A DNA stretch of 64,000 bases from Leptobrachium leishanense (GCA_009667805.1 CM019072.1:33163519-33227518); one strand, 5' to 3'; positions 33,336 through 43,242 are shown, counted from the stretch's first letter. Notes: generated by a model from the sequence alone, not told the origin. Made by a program: numbers and translations.

Positions 33336-34036
33336 ACTGATAAAAGTATCATCCCTTTTTTCACTACCTCACTGGGGGCTATATTACAACGTTGGTGCTA
33401 ACTTAACCAGAGCAGTTGTAAACTAGTTAAAACCTCCATAGGCTATAATGGCTCTGGGAAGTTTACAACAGTCTGGTTAATTTAGCACCAAGTATGTAAT
33501 ATGGCCCTGGATGTTTGGAAAATGGTAAAATACGTGTTTTTTTTATTTTTCATGAAGAATCAAAATACAAATTTTCACGTCTGTACCACCTTCATTTTTT
33601 GAGCTATAGGTATCCTGTTTTAAAGTATTCACTCCATTTTTCACGCCCCATTTGGATCTTTGGAAAATGGTAGACCACATGTTTGTTTATTTTTCAAGAA
33701 GATTGTAAATACCAAATTTCACACCTGTAACATCTTTGGTTTTTGGAATATAGGTATACTGATAAAAGTATCCACACCCCTTTACCCCCACCCCCCTTAA
33801 CTGGATTTTCTGAAAATGGTAAACCACGTTTGTTTTAACGAAGATTTTAAATACCAAATTTCACACCTGTAACATCATTGTTTTTTAAAATATACAGTTG
33901 TGTTCAAAATTATTCAACCCCCCCATTGCTGTAAACGGTTTTAGGGAATTTAGTGTACATTTGTAATTGTATTCAGAATGAAATCCTACAAGGACTTTTT
34001 AAAGAACCATATGCAACTAAAATGACCTCAATTGGT
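33336..34036. repeat. Inverted copy of 22138-22842 (Tc1 end plus 145-bp repeats)
   Basis: This segment is the reverse complement of 22138-22842. It includes 139 bp of the Tc1 right end with its TIR (33896-33920), the TA junction, about four 145-bp repeat units and the 132-bp palindromic MITE (33376-33507). Only scattered base changes separate the copies. Because the Tc1 insertion point is the same in both, the segment was duplicated after Tc1 arrived. Confidence 0.92.
33376..33507. mobile_element. 132-bp palindromic MITE, second copy
   Basis: Same element as 22664-22795 in the inverted duplicated segment, with the same flanking repeat sequence and the CCA flanks. Confidence 0.85.
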
Positions 34037-34310
34037 TTCTTCATCAGGAGAAATATGTGCAGTCATAAGTACATGGTTAAAAAATGTACACTTTTATTTT
34101 TTAACCATGTACTTATGACTGCACATATTGCTCCTGATGAAGTCTTTTGACGAAACGCGTCGAGCGTGAGCAGTCTTATCTTTATTTTTATTAATAAAAT
34201 CCTTTGACTGGAGAAACTTTGGTCTTGGCTGATTGTTCCTGAAGTGCACCGGCTGTGGAGGAAATCATACCCCAGGTCCTAGGCACCCATGGAACAGTGA
34301 TAACGATCTT
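34037..34310 (+). mobile_element. PLE terminal fragment with foldback 5' end
   Basis: Arms of about 46 bp (34039-34084 and 34097-34143) are reverse complements with one mismatch, separated by a 12-base spacer. The right arm continues into a hammerhead-like motif (34130-34166), then TTATTAATAAAATCCTTTG. The order hammerhead, AATAAAATCC, downstream sequence matches the PLE repeat at 18700. An inverted, truncated 5' end is a common PLE insertion form. It sits exactly at the edge of the inverted duplicated segment. Confidence 0.7.
34130..34166 (+). ncRNA. Hammerhead-ribozyme-like motif, best preserved
   Basis: Parts: stem I GCTC (34130-34133), core CTGATGA (34134-34140), one extra A, stem II GTC-TTTT-GAC (34142-34151), core GAA, palindromic stem III ACGCGT (34155-34160), cleavage-site C (34161), then GAGC (34162-34165), which pairs with GCTC. 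All core positions except the extra A are present. The very short stem III suggests it would work best as a dimer or in tandem, as proposed for minimal hammerheads in PLEs. Confidence 0.72.
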
Positions 34311-34559
34311 GTTTTTTGATGTGCTTGAATTGATTCAAATACTATTTGTTCATTTAACATGCACCTCTAACTGATTTTAATTCGTTGTAGGATTACCCTC
34401 TACCTTCTTCTTATTGCAGAATTTTAAAAAAGTGTCATAAAAAAAAGAAAAAAAAATCTGAATCACAAATGTCCCTGAAAAATTCCAGAAAAATACCTAA
34501 AGAAAATAAATAAAAATACTTTTTGCTGCAAATGAAAAGAATAAACAGCTGAATAAAAG

Positions 34560-34880
34560 TTTAATAAAGACGAGGAATTTTATTTTTACATTGAAACCTC
34601 TGGTATTTGCTTGTTTAAACCTGTTAAACGAAAGCAATGAAAATCTGGGCATTTCACCAACCTTTCGCTGCTGTTTCGAGTTCTCTGAATAGATTAGCCA
34701 TTACTTCTCTATGGGGAATTTCACTGCTGCCGAATTTCACTGTATTTCGCTGGCAAATTGCCAATATTTGGTGAATTGGCAGCTCTTTGAGTAGCCCAAT
34801 TGCCACACAATTGCACCGTACGGGGAAATTCACCGTTCGATGCAATTCAGTGACCAATTTGGCTTTCTTTGAATAACCCC
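34560..34880. repeat. Foldback-family repeat, partial
   Basis: Contains TCTGAATAGATTAGCCATTACTTCTCTATGGGG-type sequence (shown in parts: GAATAGATTA, TTACTTCTCTATGGGGA) and ends CTTTGAATAACCCC. Related copies are at 35561, 36392, 51180 and 60060. It is non-coding and looks like a degraded non-autonomous DNA element. Confidence 0.65.
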
Positions 34881-34929
34881 TATAGAGTAACATATTTTCT
34901 TAACTAAACATACAAGAGAAAAAGTAACA

Positions 34930-35222
34930 GTAAAAGGAAACAAAGTAGCAAAACAAGAGGACATAGTCTTAGATTAGAGGGGCAAAGGTTTAAAAGTAAC
35001 ATCAGGAAGCATTATTTTACTCAGATTGTCGATACATGGAACAGCCTTCCAGTTGAAGTGGTAGAGGCCAAAACAGTAATTGAATTTAAGCAGGCATGGG
35101 ATAGGCATAAGGCTATCCTAAACAAAAGATAAATCCAGGTAAAGTATCCATGTAATTGGGCAGACTAGATGGGCCGAAAGGTTCTTATCTGCCAACATTT
35201 TTCAATGTTTCTATGTTTCTAA
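34930..35222 (+). mobile_element. LINE 3' fragment (CR1/L2-like group)
   Basis: The plus frame encodes the conserved LINE C-terminus: SLRLEGQRFKSNIRKHYFTQ, then TWNSLPVEVVEAKTVIEFK and WDRHKAI, ending at a stop near 35131. The 3' UTR contains GGGCAGACTAGATGGGCC and AGGTTCTTATCTGCC, then TCTATGTTTC microsatellite-like repeats. The reverse transcriptase core is missing. This is a third LINE family, distinct from the two L2 copies. Confidence 0.75.
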
Positions 35223-35223
35223 C

Positions 35224-35381
35224 AGGTCTATTCAATAAACGGTGAATCTCTGGAGAAGTGAAAATTCTAGGTCAAAATAGCCAAACCAGAAAAATTGTAC
35301 CATTTATCTCAGTTTCCAAATCGACTATTTTGACCTAGCAATTTCACTTCTCCAGCATTTCACCTTTCAATGAATAGACCT
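35224..35381. mobile_element. Palindromic MITE (copy B)
   Basis: Arms AGGTCTATTCA...TGAATAGACCT around a loop with AAACCAGAAAAATTGTACC. The inner arm AAAATTCTAGGTCAAAATAG is shared with the copy inside PLE 1 (14995-15172) and with 47734-47908. Confidence 0.85.
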
Positions 35382-35560
35382 GCATGTATATGTAAGATAT
35401 CAGTAGCAAACAAAATAAGAATTTTTTTTTGGTGTTAGTGACCCTTTAAACTGGTTGCATTCCCAAAACCTGTCCCAGCAACTTGTTCTGAAGCAGTGAT
35501 AGTGCAGCTTGCAGTATACAGTTTAGTCACTTGTGTGCACCATTCTACCTCTGTAAAATA

Positions 35561-36387
35561 GAGATCCGAATTGCTGGCGAAAGGTAACCGAACAGTGAAA
35601 TTCAGCATACGGTTACCTTTCCTGGCCATTCGGCTACCCAGAGAGCAGGCAGTTCGCCAAATGTTGGCGAATTGTCTGCACATACGGTGCCTGTTCGAGG
35701 GCAGTAAAATCCCAATAGAGAAGCTATGCTTCGTTTATTCAGAGAACACAAACCAGCAGTGAAAGGTTGCCGAAATGCCCTGCCATTCGGTGGTTTCATT
35801 CAACAGGTTTATTCAGGCGAATCCCATAGGCTTCAATGTTAATTTAATATCTAATAAACTGTTGATTATAATATTCTGCAGTAAAAAGTCTCTTTATTTT
35901 TAGGATCTTTTAGGCATTTTTGGGGATTTTTTTGCAAACATTTTTTTTTCCGTTTTTTTTATCGTTTTTTCTGTAACAGCCCTTTTTATTATCATTCATT
36001 GGATCTTATATGTAAATTCCAGACATTTTTGTTCTGTAGTTTCTTTGCAAACAGTGTTTCACTTTTCAAACATTCAAGCGTACTTTTTTTTCCCCTCACT
36101 CCATTCGTCTACGGTGTCGGGTTTTTCCGGCGGCTGCTCTGCGTTGTGATCAGCTCCTGCTTGGGTTTCTCCGGCGTGGTTAATCCAGATGTTTTTGCGG
36201 GTTTCGGTGAGCCTTCGCCAGGTTTTGCGGTGAGTTTTTGGCGGGTTTTCCCTGCATTACGACGGCCCTGTGTTGCTTGCTGAATACATCGCAGGGTCGC
36301 CGAAATGGAATCGCCAAATTGCATTGAATTGAAGAGAACGAAGTCACCGAACGTGTGGTGACTTTTCGATCCTCTTTGAATAACCCT
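35561..36387. mobile_element. Foldback-type element, tandem copy 1
   Basis: About 830 bp. It begins AGAGATCCGAATTGCTGG and ends TCCTCTTTGAATAACCCT. It shares its whole length with the next copy, including GTGGTTAATCCAGATG, TTTGCGGGTTTCGGTGAG and ATTCATTGGATCTTATATG. The terminal TTATTCAAAGAG/CTCTTTGAATAA repeats suggest a non-autonomous DNA transposon. No coding capacity. Confidence 0.75.
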
Positions 36388-36391
36388 GACA

Positions 36392-37213
36392 AGGTTATTC
36401 AAAGAGATCCAAATTGTGGCCAGAAGATAACCGAACACTGAAATTCAGCGTACGATTAACTTTCCTGGCCATTCGTCTATTCAGAGAGCAGGCAGCTCGC
36501 CAAATCTTGGCGAATTGCCTGCACATACGGTGCCTGTTCGAGGGCAGTGAATTCCCCATTGAGAAGCAATGCTTCGTCTATTCAGAGAACACAAAACAGC
36601 AGAGAAGGGTTGCCGAAATGCCCCGCTGTTTGGTGGTTTCATTCGACAAGTTTATTCAGACGAATCCCATAGGCTTCAATGTTAAAAATATTCCTGTTTT
36701 AATTCAATATCTAATAAACCATTTATTATTATTATATTGTGCATTAAAAAGGTCTCTATATTCATATATTTTTTTTCCCAAACTTTTTCCGTTTTTTTTT
36801 TATTGTTTTTTCCGTAACTGCCCTTTTTAATTATCATTCATTGGATCTTGTATGTAAATTCCAGGCATTTTCACTCAGTTTTTTTGGAAACAGCGTTTCA
36901 ATTCACAAACTTTCAAGCGTACGTTTTTTTTTTCACCTCATTCGTCTGCGTCAGGTTTTTCTGATGGCTACTCGGAGCTGTGATCGGCGGCTAGTCGGGT
37001 TTCACCGGCGTGGTTAATCCAGATGTTTTTGCGGGTTTCGGTGAGCGTTCGCTGGGTTTTGCAGGGAGTGTTCGGCAGGTTTGCGGCGGCTTTTCCCTGC
37101 ACTAAGACGGCCCTGTGGTGTTTACTGAATACACCGCAGGGTCGCCGAATCACACTGAATTGAACGAAAAGTCACCGAACGTGCGGTGACCTTTCAGATT
37201 CTTTGAATAACCA
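36392..37213. mobile_element. Foldback-type element, tandem copy 2
   Basis: It starts GGTTATTCAAAGAGATCC and ends TTCTTTGAATAACCATG. It follows copy 1 with only four bases (GACA) between them, and TGACAGG follows its own end, so GACA may be a target duplication or tandem junction. Copies 1 and 2 differ by many substitutions and indels, so the tandem state is old. Confidence 0.75.
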
Positions 37214-38154
37214 TGACAGGCTCTGGTTTTCCCCCTGAGTTTATGTCGTTCCAAACAAGGCCTGGAACATTTGTTAAAACGCAGACATCAGATGTACAGA
37301 GGGTTACGCTTTAGAATGGAGTAGACAATTTGGGTTTCTCAGAATTTGAAAATTGTAAGTCAGGAAAGCCCTGTTAAGCAAATATGGTTATTTTTCCAAT
37401 TTTTGCCATTTCGGCCTCAGCTTTTACATTTATTTTGCACTACTCCAAATCATTTTAGGGACTATCCCTGGCAAATGTGGATTTACAACAGAGAAACTCT
37501 TTGAAAAACCTAAAATTGCCAGTTTTAGAGAAGCAGTGGGCATTTAATCCAAGATTCAGGTTTTGCAGATCAATAAAACATAATTCTGGTAACGGTTTTA
37601 ATCAAAGAAAATAAATATCCAATATACCTTGAAATCACTTTCAGTCCTTCCAACCAGTTGGACTACATTCTGTATAATTAACCTTACAGAACATAGTTTA
37701 TGAAAGCTCTCCTAGACACAAGGCCCTATTGCGAGGCTGGTGTTAATGTATCCAGATCCGTTATAGTCTATGGGGTTGTTAAGCTTACACCATCTTCATA
37801 GTAGGAACCACAATCATTACGTAGCTGCCCCACCAGCCAAATGGTGGTAATAGGAAGCCCACAGTAAAATATACTATAGTATCGGATCAGTTCCCTACCA
37901 TTATTTGTGGTGCCACCGAGACATGCAGCCCATTGCTGTAGGGAAAAGAAAAAGTCATCCCCAAGCTATGTACCCATGAGGCTACCCCTCCTATTTATAT
38001 GTATTAGGTACAAGTCAGTCAGTGCATTTTTTTTTAAATTTAGAAATAAAACCAATTGGACTTTTTAAGTCAAAAAAAAATAAAAAATCTCCATTCACAA
38101 ATATCACACAAGCCTGCGAATATAAACAACGGTTTAAAGAAAGAAAAGAAATAT
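37214..38154. other. Downstream flank of metallothionein, no gene seen
   Basis: Apparently mostly single-copy sequence. A weak palindromic segment near 37725-37800 (GGTGTTAATG...) recalls the 132-bp MITE. I recognise no coding exon. Confidence 0.5.
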
Positions 38155-38170
38155 GACTGAATCAAAACTT

Positions 38171-38176
38171 TTTATT
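38171..38176 (-). terminator. mt: Polyadenylation signal of metallothionein
   Basis: AATAAA on the minus strand, 131 bases after the stop codon, giving a 3' UTR of about 150 bases. It is the first canonical signal downstream of the stop. Confidence 0.75.
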
Positions 38177-38306
38177 ATCATCAACAGTAACAAATATCAT
38201 TAGAGTACAGGAAATTGTAAGGATACTGCACATCTTTAGAAACATACAGGTCGGATCACAGAAATCACAATGTAAGGTAACACATCTCGTTCTTAGATGT
38301 GGTCAT

Positions 38307-39442
38307 TCATTTGCAGCAGCTGCAGCTCGGGTTTCCCTTTTCACACTGGCAGCCCTGGCTGCATTTACTGCAATCAGCTGGACAGCAGGAGCAGCAGCCT
38401 GTGGGGAAAGAGAAAAAAGAACATCATATGAGTGGGGTACCCGATGGTTACAAAATAAAAAAAAACCACACACAACCAGTACAATAATAAAAGATGTGAA
38501 AATTAGGGAATAGATGCCTGGTTGGTAGCATCAGGCTCACTTTCCTAAGGGTGGGGAGGACACAAGAAGTTAAATAATACCACTGCCGAAGACTCAGCTG
38601 AGGAGTGCAGCAGGTAAGGAAAAGCAAATCTCATCCCTCTCTGGGAAGGTCATCCATTAAATTATACACAGACTAATCAGTTACCCTTTTAAAAAACACA
38701 TTAAATTATATAGTTTATACAGGTTTTAGGGAAGCAGTAGTTAGAGGCAATTACATGTTAATTAAATTATGCTTACTTTTCTTGCACGAGGTGCATTTGC
38801 AGTCTTTACATTTGCAGGAATCACCACAGTTGCAGGTAGCTCCTAGAAAAGAAAAATGTCACAGTCTGAGGGTTTAGCATTTACAGAGATAAAATAGTGA
38901 AGCTTGAGGACTTCCATTTAGTATTCTCGACATGCCATAGTAATAATACTTGGTCACCACACAAAGTGATGGAGACACACATCCCAGCATGAGCTGCAGA
39001 TTAGAACACGCACCATGCCTAGTATTAGGCTAAACCAGAATGCCTTATTGCTGCAGCAGGGGTTTCGGAGTATCAGCTTCAGTTTCTGCACATTTTAATT
39101 GAAGTGACATGAAACAACGATTTTGAAAAAGACAGTGAGCTAACAGAATCCCAAGCATTTAGAAAAGAAAAAAAAAATGGAAGGGGCTTACAAAAAAATA
39201 AAATAGCATAGTTTCTCCCCATAAGCATATTTATAGGTAGTTGAACGTTTTTTTTTTCCCCCTCATCAGAACAGATGTGTGACCACTATTTGGATGCACA
39301 GGGACAGAAAAAAATAACAATAAGGCATACCATATGCAAGTACAGGTTACTGCATATAAATAATTACATAAAACAGACAACGAAAACTCCAAACATTCCA
39401 TGTAGCCATACCTGATGCACAGTTACAATCCTGGGGGTCCAT
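38307..39442 (-). CDS. mt: Metallothionein, three exons, intact
   Basis: Small cytosolic protein that binds zinc, copper and cadmium through cysteine thiolates. The coding exons on the minus strand are 39442-39412 (31 nt), 38842-38777 (66 nt) and 38398-38307 (92 nt). Introns start GT and end AG (39411-38843 and 38776-38399). They join into 62 residues plus TGA, with 20 cysteines, the vertebrate metallothionein count. The N-terminus [11 protein letters not shown], the hinge TSCKKSCCSCCP between beta and alpha domains, and the C-terminal GNPSCSCCK are diagnostic. Exon phases match mammalian metallothionein genes. No frameshift or missing cysteine is visible. It is the only clear host gene in the window. 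Which paralogue it is cannot be decided here. Confidence 0.97.
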
Positions 39443-39528
39443 GGTAGAGATGATATTTCGGTGGATGCTTGGAGAGATTCTGTTGATGCTCTGGAAGCTG
39501 TGTGAAGCCTCTTGCTTTGCTTCTCCCA

Positions 39529-39534
39529 TATATA
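39529..39534 (-). promoter_or_regulatory. mt: TATA box of metallothionein
   Basis: On the minus strand TAGTATATATGGG lies about 90 bases upstream of the ATG (39442). Transcription would start near 39500, giving a 5' UTR of roughly 60 bases. Position and sequence fit the TATA-driven promoters usual for metallothionein genes. Confidence 0.75.
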
Positions 39535-39548
39535 CTAGAGCTGGGACT

Positions 39549-39555
39549 GAGTGCA
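39549..39555 (-). promoter_or_regulatory. mt: Metal response element core
   Basis: Minus-strand TGCACTC matches the MTF-1 core TGCRCNC and lies 15 bases upstream of the TATA box, the usual position. I found only this one clear core in the next 300 bases. Inducible metallothionein promoters often have several. Confidence 0.65.
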
Positions 39556-39607
39556 AAACAGACATGGACACAAACACACCCCCTGCACCATGTGACACAC
39601 ACACAAC

Positions 39608-39613
39608 CACGTG
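39608..39613. promoter_or_regulatory. mt: E-box CACGTG upstream of metallothionein
   Basis: A palindromic CACGTG about 75 bases upstream of the TATA box. A USF-type E-box is part of the known regulatory region of mouse Mt1, so a similar role is plausible here. Confidence 0.45.
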
Positions 39614-39661
39614 TGTAAAATCCCAATACACACATTACAGAATGTAATGACACATAAGTGC

Positions 39662-39668
39662 TGAGTCA
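39662..39668. promoter_or_regulatory. mt: AP-1-like site TGAGTCA
   Basis: An exact TGAGTCA about 130 bases upstream of the TATA box. It could respond to stress through AP-1 factors. The motif is short, so chance occurrence is possible. Confidence 0.4.
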
Positions 39669-39839
39669 CACAGTAAGTATCAGCACAATACAGATATATA
39701 TTATATAAAGATTATAACGATCATACAGTATCCCACATACGTACTGAGGACAGAAACCTAGTTGCATTTGCAGTTCTAGTTATTTAGCACTAAGAGAGCA
39801 TAGCATACAAGTAATTTTTGACAAAAAGTCTGATAAACA

Positions 39840-40140
39840 GAAACAAGAGGCAAGGGGGCTGCTCTACAGAGCTTACAATCTAAGAGCGGTTATGTCATGC
39901 TTTGGGATAAATGAATGGAAAGCAGGTCACACATTGATCTCAACCATCAAAAATAAAAGCAGAGAATGAAAATGACAGCCAGTGGCAGCAGGAGTTAAGA
40001 ACAATGCTAACCCTTTACAAGTGTGGTTTTATAAACCCATATTTCATTCAGATATTATGATTATTATTCTTTATTTATAAAGCGCCAGCATATTCCGCAG
40101 CGATGTACAATAAGCACAGTATAGACAGGGTTACATATAT
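39840..40140. repeat. Interspersed repeat pieces (GCGCCAGCATATTCCGC family)
   Basis: 40070-40120 reads TTTATAAAGCGCCAGCATAT then TCCGCAGCGATGTACAATA. 39858-39885 reads CTCTACAGAGCTTACAATCT. A related piece lies at 45800-45860 (GCCAACATATTCCGGGACAC). I recognise the sequence as a common amphibian-type interspersed repeat but cannot name its class from this window. Confidence 0.5.
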
Positions 40141-40567
40141 AAATATGGGGTTTGTAGCTAAATAAATGAAGGTAGGATGTGTATGGGTATACATCACTTA
40201 TTACGGGGGTCTGCAAATTAAACAGTTTGCAAAACAGGGGTTTGAGTCTAGGAGATTATGGACTGTGGCCCGCTGGATTCTGTAAAACAAGGTGTCTGAA
40301 TTGCATGCTGTATACCCGTAAGTGCTTTGCAGGCTGCTTCTATGTCCTGATCCCCCCACCACCCCGAAGTTTGCCAGATATATTCCAGGGCACATACAAC
40401 CTCTGGATGATAATGGCAGCACATGAAAGGCCTTCCCAGCAATATGCAGAATTGATATGCTGCAGGAGGGATAGTTAAGGTGGTGTGATATCTTTCTGCA
40501 GCATATGAATCCTACTTACTGCAGGGAAGGAATTTCATGTGCTAACAATTAGCATGTAGAACCGCAG

Positions 40568-40640
40568 TCAGCAACCGTGGCTCTCCAGGTGTTTTGGGAC
40601 TACATCACCCATCATGCTCAGCCCCTCACTAGGTTGCTGA
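40568..40640. repeat. hAT-like MITE fragment
   Basis: CAGCAACCGTGGCTCTCCAG and TGGGACTACATCACCCATCA are typical of short interspersed hAT-derived elements that begin CAGGG(G)TGGCCAACC. Only one end is evident (CACTAGGTTGCTGACCCCTG near 40628 may be the other). Confidence 0.5.
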
Positions 40641-40707
40641 CCCCTGATGTTGATGTTATATTAACCTGCAAAACATGGGCATCTGGGAAGCCTATCTCCC
40701 TGTACAC

Positions 40708-40889
40708 CAGTGTTTCCCAAACCTGTCCTCAGGACCCTCCGCCTCGCCAGGTTTGCCAGATATCTGAAGCACAGCACAGGTGATAGGATTTGCTGCTCAG
40801 TGATTGCAGGATTCAGTCTGCTTTTCCCCAAGGTGATCTGCAAAATCTGGCCTGGTTGAGGGTCCCGAGGACAAGTTTGGGAAACACTG
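40708..40889. mobile_element. 182-bp hAT MITE with perfect 8-bp target duplication
   Basis: It starts CAGTGTTTCCCAAACCTGTC and ends GACAAGTTTGGGAAACACTG, inverted repeats of about 20 bp. The target duplication CTGTACAC is exact on both sides (40700-40707 and 40890-40897). End sequence and 8-bp duplication identify the hAT superfamily. Confidence 0.93.
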
Positions 40890-40941
40890 CTGTACACCTA
40901 TTCATTGGTGACCGATACCTTCACTGTTGCAGCTGGGTTAA

Positions 40942-42194
40942 CCCCTTCACTGCTGAGGCATTTCACGCCTGTGTGCTGAGGTCATTTTTACAGCTTTCGC
41001 TCATCATGTTTAAACGCGATTTGAAGCCACATTTTAATAAATGACCCAGACATATTATATATCGTTCTTTCCGGCAGACTACGCAGATTCATAATATGTC
41101 ATTATTATATGTATACGTCATGACCTGTCTGTATATTATAACAAAAAATACAATAAAAATTGAATTTTTAATCATCTGCAGTGTGTAAAGTGTTTTTTTT
41201 CACATTTTATCACATGAGCGTTTGCGGTTATATTTTCTATGGGGTGCGCTTGTACAAAAAATTTGAAATGGGGACTTGTTACTTTTTTTGGGGGGAATTA
41301 CGTGATTTTTAGCAAACGCACCCCATAGAAAAAAATCATTAGTGCAGCATCATTGTTCACATTATAATTGAAATGTGAACAATATTGCTGCATTAATAAA
41401 AACAACACACAAAAAAAAAACATGTTTTTTTTTATTTATTTATTTTTTTAAATTTATTTATTATTATTTTTTATTTTTTTTATTTTTTATTTTTTTACTT
41501 TTTACCTAGTCATGTTGGATATCATTCGAAAGGCCATGCTCAGGCCTTTCAAATGACACCCTCCATGACCCCCTAGCTGCCACGGTTCTGGAGATATCGG
41601 GGTTCACAAGAACCCCCTATCTCCACCAGGGGATTTCCTTGGGAAATCCCCGGCAGCTAGGGGTTCCCCGGCTATCTGACGTCACGCTATGCGTGATGAC
41701 GTCAGACAGCGAGGGGAGTCCCGGGGCGGAGCCGCCATCCAAGATGGCGGCCCCCACCGGAGATAGGCTGCACTTCGGCGCCGCAAGGTGCTGAAGTGCA
41801 ACCCAGCACTTGAGGGGTTAAAGCCAGGCATCGCTTAAAAGGGGAGACTCTCCCTTTTAAGCGGTGCCTGGCTTTTACCGCTGCTCCTTCCCGATCGGGA
41901 GGGAGAGGGATCCGAACGGATCCCCCCCCCCTCCCTTCCAGGCTATCTCCCGGCATTGCCGGGGGGTCGCCTGGAAATGACGCCATCGCGCATGGCGCGA
42001 TGACGTCATTTACGCCGGGAGGCGCTTGACTTCAGCGTCTGAGGACGCTGAAGTCAGAACGCCGTGGGACCCCGGACAGAGAGGTGAGTATCTCCGCCGG
42101 GGGTCCCAAACAGCTGATGACGTGTGGGGCACGTCCTCAGCATGCAACGTGCATCAATGAGGACGTGTCCCACACGTCTTCAGCAGTGAAAGGG
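40942..42194. mobile_element. piggyBac-like non-autonomous element, copy 2
   Basis: Same element as 9050-10324, same orientation, with CCCCTTCACTGCTGAGG and CAGCAGTGAAAGGG ends and TTAA at 40938-40941 and 42195-42198. The interior matches closely, including the poly-T region and the hairpin TCATCGCGCATGGCGCGATGA-type stem (here ATCGCGCATGGCGCGAT). It lacks the 25-bp insertion of copy 1. The 94-codon minus frame inside it is not a gene. Confidence 0.9.
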
Positions 42195-42198
42195 TTAA

Positions 42199-42836
42199 TG
42201 AAACCGCACCAAAGCGAGACACGGGATTGGTATGGAAGGGGTTAAGTATTGCTATATGACAAATGATAAATATTATAATTGCTGTCTTTTTAAATATTGG
42301 AGAACATCAAGAAGCTGAATTCTGGCATAACATCAGCTTGCATGTGTCATGATCCATGGCTGCCACCATCCTGAAACCCCCCCCCAGTGGTCCAATTCAT
42401 GTTCTGTTCCTGCAACCTGCACTTGGTTTTACACCTGGAAGTAGTGAAAGAGTTAACACCAAAACACACCTCACACTCTTAAATCAAATAAAGGGCTGTG
42501 CCCCAGACTGAATTGTGCTGTTCATTGCTATTCAATCCTGACAGAGCAAGTCATTGATTCTGTTAGCTCTGAGATTCAGCTCTGAGACCCCAATTACCTA
42601 CCTGCTCACCGGATTTCCACCAGATCTCCAGATCCCAGCAACCACCTTTCCTTCTGCAATAACCAGAAGTTTTCCCATTCATTCCCCATACTCCACCCTC
42701 CTGTCTGTGCAGATCACTGCATCCTGGGCTCACCACATCCCAATACCCCGGCGCCACCCTGGTGCCATCCGCTCGCCCGTGACAGCATGGGTCTGTGCAT
42801 CATACATGACGTTACCATGAGTTGAATGACAATTTA
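42199..42836. other. No gene recognised
   Basis: Contains a poly-C tract near 42380. Otherwise mixed-composition sequence with no recognisable exon or element end. Confidence 0.5.
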
Positions 42837-43242
42837 GGCTAGGGTCAGACGAACGCATTTTTCGCATCATCTGTAAAAAAAGTGCATCCAAGCGCATGGA
42901 CGTACTTTCACGGAATACACGATAGCAGTCATACGATGCGCAATTTTGACCGTGATTTCATACGGATCCAAACCAGGAAACTTTGGGTGTCGGGACGTTA
43001 TGTAGGCCGGACATGAGCAGCGTCTAACGTCTCCTAATCACGCACACACGTCGCTATGCGTCAGTACTAGCAGTTCGACGTTCTTGCGAAAATGCGTTTG
43101 TTTGCCACTTGCGTTGCGTGGCTGAACTTTCGTGCGGCCGTACTTCCTGTGTGGGCCTGCGTTGGACATCATTTGCTGCTGCCACGGCCGTCATAAATTG
43201 CGGGTAAACGCACGTTCGCACTGCGTTCGTCTGACCCCAGCC
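42837..43242. mobile_element. Harbinger-like MITE, 406 bp (TTA target duplication)
   Basis: Ends GGCTAGGGTCAGACGAACGC and GTTCGTCTGACCCCAGCC are inverted repeats, with TTA on both sides (42834-42836 and 43243-43245). The interior is CpG-rich with many ACGC/GCGT words. It is related to 46672-47093. Confidence 0.85.
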
